A DNA stretch of 64,000 nt, taken from positions 5,188,501 to 5,252,500 of the forward strand of contig JARFJB010000762.1 in the NCBI GenBank assembly GCA_036346205.1, given 5' to 3'. Shown in pieces: positions 42,961 through 59,350 of this stretch. This DNA comes from Vesta saturnalis (Eukaryota > Arthropoda > Insecta > Coleoptera > Lampyridae). Position numbers and translations under genes: made by a program. Position 1 is the first letter of the stretch, and each line of letters opens with the position of its first letter. The notes under the pieces were generated by a model. That model had not been told where the DNA came from. It saw nothing but the letters and a program-made list of their open reading frames with translations, and ran no database searches.

Positions 42961-45670
42961 TTTTATATCGACGGTATATTTGCTTTACTGCCATTTGTTC
43001 AAGAAAACCATTAAATAAAATTTTATCAGTATTTCACTTATGCGGGCACGAAGCAAGAGAAAAAATTGAGAAAAGTGGACCTACAAAATCTTTTTGCGAA
43101 GCCTAAAGTTTCGGAAGGTTTAGTAAATTCAGTTAACTTTACTTTTCTAAATTAGAAACCAATTTGATCGGAAATTAGTAACATTTCTAGAACCGTTATG
43201 TGCATTATTAGTTAACTTTGTGCAATATATACTAGAAAATAAAAAAATATGAAGTGAATTGCAATATTCAGTAATACATCAACCTTTTGATCTGTCTATA
43301 TCACAGCATTCCTTAAAAGATATGTCACTACAGAATCAAATTTCTAAAGGTGGATTCAAAATAAAAGAAAAGAGAACAAAATTCAATCTGGAAGTAAATG
43401 CAACAGAAAATTACATATGTTCAAGAAAATACCTTATTAATGGAAAGAAAAAGGTTCTTTTTATATTTGCTTTTTTTATAGAAAAATCACCAAGCTTAAG
43501 AGCTGACTAAATCGTTTATCTTACAAGCTTTTACTTTAATTTATTATAATGCATTTGAAACTTGAGATTATGTCAAAATCGCAAAATGAACATTACCTCA
43601 TATGCGACGCTTTTCTTCTAAATCATATTAGGTAAGTTTTCCTCGAGTTTCCTTAATTGCGAGTTCAATCAAACTTACTGATTGCACAAAGGATTGAGTA
43701 AATTCAGCTATTTCCATCAAGTTTTTTAACTGTTCGTAACACAAATTTTCGTATATTTCTAATTAGAAGAAAGCATTTTTAATTGCGTTAAACTTTTAGT
43801 GCTTAGAATATCTATTTAAATACGATAGTGGAACTAAGATACTCTTAGAAAATAAGAAGTTGTTTCAACTTAAAGTTAGTCTTTGGAAGTCAACAATATA
43901 TCTGTAACATGAGGAGTTGAAAGCATGACAAACACTAATGCGCATTAAGTGATTTCTAAGGCCCGTAACATTATTACATCCTAATTGAAACAGTAGATAC
44001 CGCTTTTAGCATCTTCGTAAAATATGTAACGTACAAAAAACGGTACCTTACGAGCTGAGTGTCTTGTATCAACCTTTTAAAGTTACTTAATTTAAATTCA
44101 TAAACATCAAAAGTTGATCAAGGGATATTGTAGGCGTTTACTATCGAAAAGTTATAATAACCAGTCGATAAGGTGATTCATATATCTACTGATTCACCCT
44201 TAAGGAAATTGGTATTGGCACGAAGGGAGATTATACACGTGTGGTTTCCTCTACAACGTCCCTACTTTTAGTCAACGTTAACTATTAAGGACTAATGCAA
44301 TACTTGCTAGGTATAACCCTCCATAAAGCATCTGTTTATGGTTGGTTTAATGATCTTTAGCATGTGAAAAGGGGGAAAGTGGAGATAATTTACTTAATGA
44401 CAAAATGAGCATACTGTAGAAACTGGCTCGTTTATATACTGTAAAATAACTTAATGACTATTAAAAAAGTTACGATAATACTAAGCTCCGTTTTAAAAGA
44501 AAGACTTTCTCTGTTCAATAACGTTTTTTAGTATTTGATAATAAATTTAATACCAGGTTTTTGGCAACGGAATTATACGACTACAATGCAAATTGTTTTT
44601 ATTTTATACGAGTGTTTTATAACTTAAGATAAGCTTTCAATACAATTAACTATTTACGACATTAACACAATTAATATTTCTTAGAAAATAATATTATTCT
44701 CCCATAAGTCTCCTGTAATGTGCCGGGTTTTCATTTTCATCTCAATATAGAGCACAAACTGTCACACATCTTTTTGAGGAGATTACATATTTGAAACAGC
44801 CAAAGGGGCGATATTAAGGGCAAGGGTGTGTAGATTTTAGTGTGGGTCATAATTTTCACATCTTTGAGAGTGAGCTCTGAAAGATTTAAGATTAATGGAC
44901 CACTTTTAATCTTGTAAAATAATAATAAAGGGTTAGAGTGTAAGGCTTATAAATAGTATAATTAATCATAAATGTTTAACAGATATTTAATTAACTAAGA
45001 TAGATCACAGCGATTTTTATTAATTGGTTTACTAGTTTATATCTAATGATTAAGAACATATTTCATACAAATTTTTTATTAATATTGACAATGCTTATCA
45101 GATTATTAATACTATTTCTTTTTGGTTATAGATTACACATCAATATTTGCTAATAATTAACTATCCAATAAGAGTATTGCTTTTAGAGATCTTGGTCAAC
45201 TCAGCAGTTCCACAGAACTGTATCATTTTTAGAAAATTCTTTATTTTTTCCACTATTCCTTAACCTACTTGGAAATTAACATTATTGGTAGCTGTCACTG
45301 TTTTTTCAGTTTTTCTTCTTATCATGGATTATGCTTTTAAATTTATTTTCATAATTCATTTTTGTTACATCCATCACATAATGCTCTTCCAAATCTGACT
45401 ATTACACACTTTGTTCTTTCACTACATATACTTCCGTAACCTCAACTGTTCTGATTCGCATTACGTTTATAATGTGAAATTAACGTTGTTGTTGCAATTT
45501 GTAGAGCCCGATGTTGCAACCCGTAAAAAATTCGATGTAAGTTATTAAAAGCAGCTCAATCGCGCAAAAGCAAAAGGACAATTAGAGACGTGAAAGAGAA
45601 TTCATTAATTTCATCAAGACTATTTACATACACGGATATCAGTTTTCTCGCAAGAACAAGGTAGCACCGA
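42961..45670. other. AT-rich stretch, nothing recognised
   Basis: No coding, RNA or repeat family was recognised. The open frame at 43,259-43,510 (plus, 83 codons) shows no motif. Confidence 0.5.
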
Positions 45671-46111
45671 ATTTTTATTTTATTTTATTGCTAATTTACA
45701 ATCTACTCAATATAATCGGAGTAATTAGTAAATGATATACAGCGTGTAGGATATGTCTTGAGTCAGGGACCGCCCATCGACGGTTCCCTGGAATTTATAA
45801 ATCCAGATCTTCAGGGCGTAACCAGTGTAGTCTTCTGTTGTTTAGTAGTTGGGCGAATAGTTCACTTATAAGTTGATTGTTGTGGGCAGAGTTGCGATCT
45901 TCATATTTGATAGCATTTGATTTAATTACATCGCTTCCATAAGGGATGTTTAGGACAGTATGTAACGTTATGGTCGATATGTACCATGAGACAGAGCGTT
46001 TTAGACTGGAACGTTGGAGGGATCTTGGTGTTAAAGGGTTTACTGCAACCCCATAGCTCAACTCCGTAAGTTCAGATAGGCTGGAGAATGATTTTGTACA
46101 GGCTTAATTCG
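45671..46111 (-). mobile_element. Jockey LINE, 3' end
   Basis: The minus strand encodes the C-terminal Jockey ORF2 region (LYKIILQPI, a stop, TYGVELWG; then frames with LLNNRRLHWLRPEDLDL), a 3' UTR with a hairpin (AGGGAACCG and CGGTCCCT, near 45,762-45,792) and an A-rich tail seen as TTTTTATTTTATTTTATT at 45,675-45,692. It continues at 47,598 beyond a nested LINE. Confidence 0.8.
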
Positions 46112-47597
46112 TTTTTTTTTAATAATAATAAAGAATTCAATGCCTCACAGATCGATTGATCCAATTACAGGACAATACAGCAGTAGCGATAAAAAGAGAA
46201 AATACAATAGAGATGACGCTATTACAGTGAAATAAAATAAAATACATTACATATTATGTATTATTTTTAAATCTAAAACTAAATTAAATTACCATTGGAA
46301 TGCGCAATTTGATTACTATGCTAACTAATCAGAATTCTATCACTGATCTTAATATTGTAACTAGCGAGAGACGTTTTTGATTTCAGTAATAGTGCATTGA
46401 TTAATATCATAAATATCTGAAATATTGTTGATGTTTTTACACATAACAAATACAAGGGACTTAAGTAGAAGATTAGTATGTGCCGTAGGACAGTTAAAGG
46501 TAACTAAAGATCGAGACAAGAAACGTGGAACATGAAATTGAAAAGAAAATAATAGATACGGGCAATCAATTTTTCCATGTAAAAGTTTGTGCAAGAATGT
46601 AATGCTGCTGACCACCCTCCTCGTTTCTAATGACTCTACATTTTTACATATTTTTCCAGTAAGCTGTTTTGTTCAATACCAATTTCCGGATAAGCTCCAT
46701 CAACTTTGTACTATAAATATTTGAGAAACTTTCTTTGTACTGTTTCTAATGATCCTTTTTGATTTTCGTAACAGAGATAACAAATTAACGCCCCATACTC
46801 CAGCTTCGAACGAACAAGAACTGTATACCAAGATTTCAATGCCACCGTGCTAGTAAATGAGCGACGATTACGAATTAAAAATCCAAGAGTTTTAATATCA
46901 GAACTACATATAGAAGAAACATGATCGCTAATAGAGGGTTTGCAACCAAAAGTAACCCCAAGATCTTTTTTAACAGAACTATAATTAAATAATACTAAGT
47001 TAGATTCATATGGATGATATATAGGTCGGAGTTTTTTGGAATAGGTAACTACTTTGCATTTACCCATGTTTCGTCGTAATCCATTACTAATATACCATTT
47101 ATATAGTTCCACAATTTGCATTTGAAATGTAAGGCAATCATTCATAGAATTAATAACAGAATACATTTTTAAATTTTTAAATCATTAGCGGACATCAAAA
47201 CATTACAGGGCAACAATTGAGGCAGATCGTTAATAAATAACAAAAACAAAAGTGGACCTAAGTTAGATCCCTGTGGGACTCCCGACGTAACTAGTGAAGT
47301 ATCCGATTTAAAATTGTTATATTGTACATATGAGTATCTGTCTGTTAGATAAGATTAAAATTTTTTTTAGAGAATCTGAAAATCCACTTACTAATAATGG
47401 TTGCATGGTCAATTTTGTCAAAAGCTTTGGCAAAGTCCGTGTAAAGCACGCCTGCTTAATGATTGTCCAAGGTTTGAGAAACAAATTGGGTAAAAGAAGC
47501 AAGGTTGGTCACAGTAGAGCGATGTTAATGAAGCCATGCTGGGCAAAAGAAATGTACTGACACACTTTACGGTAAATACGTGCATGTAGTATCATTT
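46112..47597 (-). mobile_element. nested LINE (Jockey/CR1-type), 5'-truncated and decayed
   Basis: Minus-strand fragments: AKAFDKI-type region near 47,430; VTSGVPQGSNLGPLLFLLF and INDLPQLL (47,210-47,290); the catalytic block reads SANDLKI instead of the usual FADD, so one Asp is lost; then VVTYSKKLRPIYHPYE, VKKDLGVTF, RSKLEYGALIC and VQRKFLKYL (46,711-47,166). The 3' UTR (46,112-46,360) ends in ATTATTATT plus an A run, seen as TTTTTTTTTAATAATAATAA at 46,112. It interrupts the Jockey element between its RT thumb and C-terminus. Confidence 0.85.
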
Positions 47598-48240
47598 ACA
47601 ATATTTTTTTAAGTGATAACTGAGAATTTCTAAGAGCCAGTTCATATTCTAAACTTTTAAGTCTAGTTGCTGTTGCTTTGCTTTAATGTGTGCTTTCTAC
47701 GGAAGTTTTGAGTCCATATGCAGGCCTAGATATTTTATTTCTTCGTGCATAGGAATGGGACCATTATTAATAGTTAGTTGGGGACAGATTACTCTTTTTG
47801 ATGGAACGAAATTTATGCCGATTTGTACTAGTTAATGTAAATTTTCAACTCTTTTAGTCAGTGTTGGATGAAAGCAAGATGCTCCTGTGATTTATCTGGT
47901 GCACAAATGTGGTTCGAGTCAGCGCAAATAATGAAAGTGTCATAGGCAAATGTAGCCGTAAGCATATCGTTGGACTGTGGTATATCTGCAGTGTAGAATA
48001 AATATAAAAACCGTCCAAGGACGCTACCTTAAAGAACTCCTGCTCGGATCGGATGACAGGGGGAGACAGCGTCACCGTGTTTGAGTATTAGATAGAATTG
48101 ATATGGAAGATTCTTTTTGATCATGTAAAGCAGGCCACTGTGCCATACCTTATCAAAAACTTGTTGTACATCGAGCAGGACTGCTACATAAACCTTGCTG
48201 TATGGTAGAATGGTTGCGCCTAAATCCAAATTGGTGATGC
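47598..48240 (-). pseudogene. Jockey ORF2, reverse transcriptase fragment
   Basis: Minus strand: VYVAVLLDVQQVFDKVWHSG and LLYMIKKNLPYQFYLILKHG (48,029-48,229), then KHGDAVSPCHPIRAG, and in another frame a catalytic block reading FAYDT for FADDT (one Asp to Tyr), followed by NHICAPDKSQ and KAKQQQLDLK. Sequence between the palm motifs is shortened. The copy is inactive. Confidence 0.85.
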
Positions 48241-48244
48241 GGAA

Positions 48245-48733
48245 TTAAGTCCTCCATTCCGGTATTATGATGAGTAATAGCATTCTCCATTCCCATGAGA
48301 TATTCTTAGTGTTCCAGTCACCAGCTACTAGGAATTTCGATCCAAGTTGAAGTAGAAAGGCTTGACATTCATCATAGGAAAGGGTATGTCTAGGTGGGCT
48401 ATATATTGCAGCAATTGTAGTAGATCCTGGTGGAGGCTCGAGTGTCAGTACTGTACTTTGAATTTTGTTAGTGGTGTACGGCTGCAAGGCGCAATGCTTC
48501 ATAATTAATTTTTTGATGATAGCAGATCCCCCGTGGGGCGTACCGTCAGGATGCTTTGCGAAATAAGCAGTATAATATGGTATTTTGATTATTGTTCTAT
48601 CGGTGGAATGAGTTTCAAAGATTAAAAGTATGCCAATTTTGTTTATTTGTAAGCACGCAGTTATTTCAAGTACGTGATTAATTATTCCGCTTGCACTCCA
48701 TGCTCCAATTATCAAAGATGTAGCAATCATTGA
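48245..48733 (-). pseudogene. Jockey ORF2, N-terminal AP-type endonuclease (truncated)
   Basis: The frame begins with ATG at 48,728-48,730, which overlaps the ORF1 stop as ATGA. The endonuclease domain shows GAWSASGIINHVLEI, the metal-binding Glu in ILLIFETHSTDRT, IPYYTAYFAKHPDGTPHGGS, TTIAAIYSPPRHTLS, and GDWNTKNISWEWR (the GDFNAKH-type motif). Then it breaks off: about 300 codons before the RT palm are missing. It would nick the genomic target for reverse transcription. Confidence 0.88.
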
Positions 48734-48939
48734 GTTACTTTATTTATAACAGTTGTGAGCATGGTCAAAATTATGCTACTTTGGTTAAGAAATTGTGAAA
48801 GCACGTTTTTGAATTTGTTTAAAAAGTTTGAGAAAGTGTCAGTTCCGTCTGAATTTTTGGCGTTATTTACTTGAAGGTCTGGTAGTCCAGTAACTGGCTC
48901 AGAGGGTTCGCATATTGGAGATGTATTATGTCTGATTGG

Positions 48940-48940
<1 letters not shown>
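48727..48940 (-). pseudogene. Jockey ORF1, C-terminal end
   Basis: The minus strand reads PVTGLPDLQVNNAKNSDGTD, FSNFLNKFKNVLSQFLNQSS and ILTMLTTVINKVTQ followed by TGA that overlaps the ORF2 ATG. An amphipathic Leu/Phe-rich C-terminus directly upstream of ORF2 fits the Gag-like ORF1 of Jockey elements. The frame runs without a stop into the hexanucleotide array (as Lys-Asp repeats). Confidence 0.65.
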
Positions 48941-52880
<3,940 letters not shown>

Positions 52881-53006
52881 TGTTGTAACGAATCTTTTAC
52901 GTTCTTCGTTCATTTAGTTGTAAATAAAAAGGGTTTTTGGTTATTAATGGTTTATAAGCGTGTGGTAGGCAACTTAATTTGCATTGGTGTAACTTAAGTA
53001 GCATAT

Positions 53007-53348
53007 CTTTTTAGGGGTTTATACTTCCATATCGTTGAATTAATTTTTGCACAAATTTCTCGCGCATAGCTACATCACCTGTTATCGTGAGCGACCTTTT
53101 TGCATTGCTGTATGTACGTTGTTTTAAGAGAGAAGCCATTTTTGGTTTCCACCTAAATTTTGTGAAGATTGCCATTGATTTAATGGTAAGACACCTTTAA
53201 CTCGTATTACATTTTTACCACTTTTATTACTTTTACCCCTTTTATTACTTTTATCACTTTCATTACTTATATTACTTTTACCACTTTTACTACTTTTTCC
53301 CCTTTTACCACTTTTGGTACTTCGATTTTTATGATTACATTTCTGCAT
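53007..53348 (-). pseudogene. Jockey ORF1, N-terminal part (probable)
   Basis: From an ATG at 53,346-53,348 the minus strand reads MQKCNHKNRSTKSGKRGKSS followed by Ser/Lys/Gly/Asn repeats (15-bp period) and then VKGVLPLNQWQSSQNLGGNQ KWLLS. A frame change leads to LKQRTYSNAKRSLTITGDVA and FVQKLIQRYGSINP. Orientation, order and lack of any other element boundary suggest that this is the ORF1 start of the same Jockey element, with the hexanucleotide array in the middle of ORF1. The ORF1 assignment is by context; this domain is poorly conserved among Jockey elements. Confidence 0.5.
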
Positions 53349-54229
53349 TTAATTCAGATCTAAATTTAGATCTCATTTTTATTTGGACCTTCAAGAGGAT
53401 GCAATAAATTCTGGATTATTCAAATTTTAATGAAGATAAATTTTTAAGAAGTAAATTCAACTTTGGTATGGTATACAACGTACAACATTGAAAATACGAC
53501 ATATTGCGCAACATTTGTACGAAGATTACATCATCCATGGTTTAAATTTCCGCACTCCTTTTGATAACAGAGGTTCTCAATAAGTTGTACAAAAATTTTA
53601 TAACAGGTATTTATACCCCAATGATTTATTGGTATAAGGCTATTAACACTAGTTTTAAGATTTATTTTATATAATCCCAAATTTAATAAACATAGTTTGT
53701 ATATCTTTTATTTTGACATTTTGGTGAATTCTTTATTGTATCCTCGGTTTAGTTACTCCGAGCGTAATAAAAAATAACTTGGCGTGTGAGATAACTTTTA
53801 TTATTGTTACGTTGAGGTTACTATATTGATGTTAGGTGGAAATAACTAAGCAGAAATTTGTTGGTAATTAAGCAAATCAAAAAGCATGAACCTGGCCCGA
53901 TTTAATCTACCAACTGAGTCAACGGCATTATCCTTTATTGAGTGTTTTGTGTCTCTAGTTATTTTAACGATTTGTATTGAGAGTGCTTTAAAACATCTAT
54001 TAGTAACCATTTATGTGCTGTCTTGATTGTTAAAGCTAATTGACCATAAATCACACATTATTTTAACCTAAAAACCAAAAATTATTGGCTACATACAATA
54101 TTAGTAATTCACGTAAAATTTAATTTTAAGAGAATACGCTGAATTTAGCAATAAAATTGAAATCTTAACAACTATAATTTAAAATGTAGCATTTACGTGG
54201 AACCTATCTCATATGCAAGTCCAGTACGA
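53349..54229. other. AT-rich stretch, possibly Jockey 5' UTR at its left end
   Basis: Nothing recognised. If the Jockey interpretation holds, its 5' UTR would lie just right of 53,348, but no 5' boundary or target duplication was seen. Confidence 0.4.
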
Positions 54230-54824
54230 AAACACGTATGTAAGTATAATGTTGTATTTAAGCTGGTTTAGTTTGTCCAGCAGCGGAGAGAGGGGTTTAT
54301 TGCGAGCTGTTTTTGATTTTTATCAAATGTTTCTGAAACAGCTGTATATTTCAAAGATATAAAAATATCAATATATAGATCTTAATCGTATAGATTCTAT
54401 GCAATTTTTTGGTATGACGCGTAAATTAGCGGGAACAAATTCCTAAGGTAGAATTTAAGTGTTAGTTCAATTTTTTTTTATACTTGAATAATTAATAATT
54501 TTTATATGTTTTTTGAAGGAAATTTAATTTTACATATTTTTTCTTTATAAATTTTCTTAATATATATAAAGCGAAATAAGTGTAAAAATTAAAGAAATAT
54601 AATTGAAAACTGTATTATTAATGTTTTTATAGAAGTGGGCGGTTTTGAATTTTTTTTATGTTAGCATCTAGATGTCAGTTAACCACTATCTGACATGAAG
54701 TTTTTAACGTCTGTTTGGCATAGATTGTTGTTTTTGTTTTTACAATGTTGCCTATTTTCGTAATAAACTTATTATAAAAGAGGTTGCATGATTAGCCTAA
54801 AATGAATGTTATTACAATTAGTTT

Positions 54825-55118
54825 TATGCTCAAGAGGATAATAAACTTGTCATTATTACTCTTAATTTCGATAGGTTAAGTTGTCTTTTATTTGTGTATT
54901 TCAAATCACATCGCCTTGCGCCATTATTCGGTTCAACCTAATTATGAGACTGAAGTTGAAACTAATAATGGGGGCAGACAATGTGATTTTGATAGAACAT
55001 TTCAGATAGAAACAATCTGTCAGAATAACGCTCAATTTTGAAGCCTCGGCTATCGCCTGGATTGCAAAACTTCGCAATAATAATCAACTTACACGTCTTA
55101 CATAATAATCTACTATTC
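54825..55118. mobile_element. ~290-bp insertion in R1 copy D
   Basis: This segment is absent from the other copies of the family at the same position. It contains a long imperfect hairpin (54,903-54,991). No target duplication was identified with certainty. Confidence 0.5.
54901..54993. repeat. imperfect hairpin, ~36-bp stem and ~17-nt loop
   Basis: AAATCACATCGCCTTGCG... at 54,903 pairs with ...GGGGGCAGACAATGTGATTT ending near 54,990, including CATTATT/AATAATG and GGTTCAAC/GTTGAAAC. About seven positions are mismatched or wobble. Size and shape resemble a miRNA precursor or a tiny fold-back element. Confidence 0.6.
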
Positions 55119-55170
55119 TTTTAACTTCCGTTTTGTAGGTTGGAAGGTCTTGTGTTGTTCAACACCATTT

Positions 55171-58100
55171 TTGATTTTATTGAGAACAATAGCTGCAATT
55201 GCTACTGGAACGTTTTAATCTTATAAAATCTGCTTTTACATACATGGCGCTTACAAAAAGGTAAGTATTATTAATTACAAGCGTAAGTCGTGAAAGTATG
55301 TTGGTAGCGGAAAAATATTGGTTAATTATTATCATTGATTCCCAAGGCATTTAAAGTCAACGTGCATAACACATCTTACGAAAATATAATGTAAAATCGA
55401 AGCAACAAAGAAAAATGAATCATGCTAAAACGTGTTTTAACAATTTCGATAACTGCTGACATAAATTTAATTTATAACTAGATGAAATACATTAAATCAC
55501 TGTCAACAGTTATCTAAATTACTTTTTACTTCTGAATGTTAAGGGTAGTGCAAGAAAGGTTATATGCACCATGAGATGAAGGAATATAGTTGCAGTCAAC
55601 GCAATATGCATTTTACACTAAACGTTTTTCAGTTGCTTAGATGAACAACAAAGTAATCAACAAAAGGGTAGACCAGGTTGTATAAAACTTCAAGTAAAAC
55701 ATGCGTCAAAATAATATTATGTCAAGCAACAATAAATAAAAAATAATATACGTTTATCCATCAAAGCAATCGAAATAAAATACCAAACAATTAAATTAAT
55801 AAGGAAATTGTATGCTAATCATTAGTTTGGGTTAAGCGTTGCTTGAATATTTGAAGTAAAGCAATATAGTGTTATATTGATATCTACAGATTTTCATGTG
55901 TTGAGAAAAAGATTTCTCAATTCAATTCAATTCACGAAACCAATTAAATAGTTCTTGCACGTAAAAGTTTAACAATAGATTCTACTTATTCTCTAAATAA
56001 TAACTCAAAACGGTATTTCTTTCTAAAGATACTGAGTAATTCATTGTAGACAATTTACACATAACAATAATTCTAAAAACATTTCATAAATTGATGTATT
56101 TTTGAAATATTAAGCAAACTATTTGCTACATACATACACAGTTTTAGTGTGCTTTTATAAAGCACATTAAATTAGATACTCGTAATTCTATAGTTACGAA
56201 CGTTCATTATTTGGAGTTGAAAAGCAATTGTGCTTGAAGTTTTAAACAAAAACGTTTCGAAGAAGTCTTGTTTTAAATTCACAAAGAAATACAATAAACC
56301 AAGAATTCGCTTCAGTGATACCTACTGTATACCCAAGAAGAATTATTTTTACATAAAAGACAGAATATCCTCTATTCGTGAAACAGGCTTCTTCGAATGA
56401 TCTTGTTTATGTTGTAATTCTTTATAAAGATAATTTAATAATTTTAATAAATCTAACGCAGCAAACACAGTTCTGAAAGTAAGTGCTCAATTTACAGGTA
56501 CAGATAAATCTTTGTCTAAGTAAGGCACGAGCAATTGAATACAGTAGTATAATGTACTAAACTAAACAGGTATTTGTTCTCTCTATTAAACTACTAAATC
56601 AAAATAAAAAAATAATTTATTCATTAAAAAACGTAATATTTGGTATCTCTGGTTGATAGGCAGCCCACATGGCACCGGTGTGATGGTGGTTGTCCTTTGG
56701 CAACTTTGGAGAGTTATATTGTAATCTAAAATTAGATAGTGTAACAAAAGGTCTTATTATTGATTTTGACCAATTAGACTCTCGGAGAAACTACCCCTCG
56801 TAATAATGTATTAATAATTACGGTGGATTTGATAAATTCAAAACCAAGATTTTTATAATTGTTACCAACTCAGTTAAATTTACATTATAAAATAGCCCCT
56901 TTTGTTTATCTAGTAAAGGTTTTTTCAACGAAAAAATAGTATATTTTGAACAGATAGCATTTGAACAGCTCAGGTAGATATAGAATACTACAATAATTTG
57001 CTTTCGCGGAAAGCACAATAAAACCCATTTTCTAAGATTCGTCAATGACATATTAAGGTCCCTCGCAATTTTTGAGAATTGGGACAGCGCAAGAAATATT
57101 TTGACCAAACCTGGACCATTTCATTTAGATTAAGGTATGTAAAGTCACACCAACTAATTAATTATGCATTTCAAATTTATCGTAATTGGTTTAACAACAT
57201 CTTTGCAACTGAATCTATTGAGTTTAATTAAATTAAATCCAGTGCACTTATTTGCTTAAATTTTATCTTGTTTTAAAAACTTTAAGTGTAATTCAAAAAT
57301 TTGCTATTATAAATACTTTTTTTATGCCGAGTGAGCTATATTTCGCACTACATAGCCGTGCGAAGGTTTTACCAACCCAGCTTAATTTATACTATAACAG
57401 TATGTTTTGCATTCCTTTCTCAGGTCGTGAAAGGGTTGTTTAATTAGCGAAGTTATGGAAATGGAAATTTGTTAGATAATTCAAAAGTTAATTGATTTTG
57501 AAATAATAAATTACAAGGCAAAAATTTGGACGGACTTTACTTTTTATCTTTTGCTTATGAACTGGAGTTAACTTTGGTTGAATATTTGGAGTAATTCTCT
57601 TCGACAAGTTTCAGTTAAGCTTTAACTTAAATCTGAACTATTTGTTTGATATAAGACATACATTGCTTCTTTAGTAACGGGACTGAGATTATAATTTTTT
57701 TGTTAAATATGTACGATTGCTTAAATGTAACTTCTTTAGATTAGATATAGCTCTATATGTTTAAAGATTTTACAGTTCTAGGGTAGTAATTTCATAAGTT
57801 GTAGTTTTCTTTTAAGACCACGTAATTTTAGAAAAATCTTCTATTATATGTAACTTAGAATGTGATTGGAATGGTATTCAGGGAAAAACAATTTTCTTTT
57901 CTGGTAAAATAGGAAATTAAAAGGAAATTTTTATAAATAGGATAATAATTAGCAGGAAATAAAAATGTGTTCTCTGCATGAACAAGATGAGTCGCAAATG
58001 TATGTTTTGTATAAAAACGTGTATACTTAACCGTATAGTAGTGACATTTTCCAAGGAAAGGTATGGACTTTTCGCCTAAACTGGAAAGGGTTTTTCTCCT

Positions 58101-58498
58101 AAAATTTGGAAAGGAAACTTTCTGTGGTGTGAGGGTTTTTACCTTAAACTAAAACAAGATGACCAAAAAAGGGTTAATATCTCATAAGTTTTTGTGTTGT
58201 GGCTAAATATTTATTAAAAATCTGTATTAAGACATTGGAACTAGTCACCCTAAAAAAAATTTAATTTGTACTCTGTTGGGACTGCGCGATTTAAGATGAC
58301 AATTCATTTCCATATTCGCACAGGAAATCAAATACATGAATTTGCAATTAAAACGGGACTTAAACCAAGCCTTCCTAGCATCTTAGCTACTTACAACAGC
58401 AACTCTAGCAATCGCAATCCACATCATTCTGGCCACTACTATCTAATACTATGATGGAGAAAAAGGACAATGTTTTTATACCCCGTCCAACACTTTCT
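55171..58498. other. AT-rich stretch, nothing recognised
   Basis: No coding, RNA or repeat family was recognised in about 3.3 kb. The short open frames (minus 56,818-57,108; plus 57,252-57,443; plus 58,266-58,454) have no motif. Confidence 0.5.
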
Positions 58499-58925
<427 letters not shown>

Positions 58926-59259
58926 TGATACGTGTAAAACTCGGTTGATGAATTTATGGTCTTTAATTTGCGACTCCTCGTGTATGTTGGTGGAAAACGG
59001 CAACATTGTCACTAAATATCGTTTCAATTTAAAATATTTCAAACACGTGATACTTTAAAATTCTGGATTGGTGAAAATAATCAGGCTATGGGTTTTTTTG
59101 TTTTCTGGTACTTCGAGATAAGAAGTAAAACGCCATTTTGGGAAAAATGCGTAGTGTGAGGCACATGTAAAATTTGGAAAAAGTGTTCCTAAAAATTGGA
59201 TTGAATTGTTCAAGAAAATTTTTAACTCAGCGCCTGTTGCTGGTTTTATTCTTTTTCCA
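58926..59259. other. no feature recognised
   Basis: Nothing could be supported before the promoter-like sequence at 59,260. Confidence 0.4.
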
Positions 59260-59350
59260 TATAAATAAGTCCTGTTGGGGACTTCGAATTTAGTTCGGCT
59301 TTAATTTTTTTTGGTTGCTTCTGCTACACTTTAGCTTCGGTCAAGAGGTA
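59260..59350 (+). promoter_or_regulatory. candidate core promoter and first exon with splice donor
   Basis: A TATA box TATAAATA (59,260-59,267) is followed 30-32 bp downstream by an initiator-like TTAGTT (59,290-59,295), the standard distance. About 55 bp further a splice donor CAAGAG/GTAAGC lies at 59,347/59,348. The short leader has no ATG. Together these look like the start of a spliced transcript of the host genome. Nothing here matches a transposon seen elsewhere in the window. Confidence 0.45.

Larger units (their letters stand above)
54230..55170 (+). mobile_element. dispersed element R1, copy D
   Basis: GTATTTAAGC block (about 54,252), AAGATATAAAAATAT block, ATGACGCGTAAATTAGCGG, a single tandem unit (about 54,690-54,820) rather than two, then, after an insertion, GTAGGTTGGAAGGTC and the terminal hairpin GTGTTG-TTCAACAC (about 55,152-55,165). 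There is no GT-rich head in this copy. No coding capacity. Confidence 0.75.

Noticed and set aside
43259..43510. 83-codon plus-strand frame with Lys-rich C-terminus
   Set aside because: No recognisable motif, no homologous neighbour, AT-rich context; not supportable as a gene.
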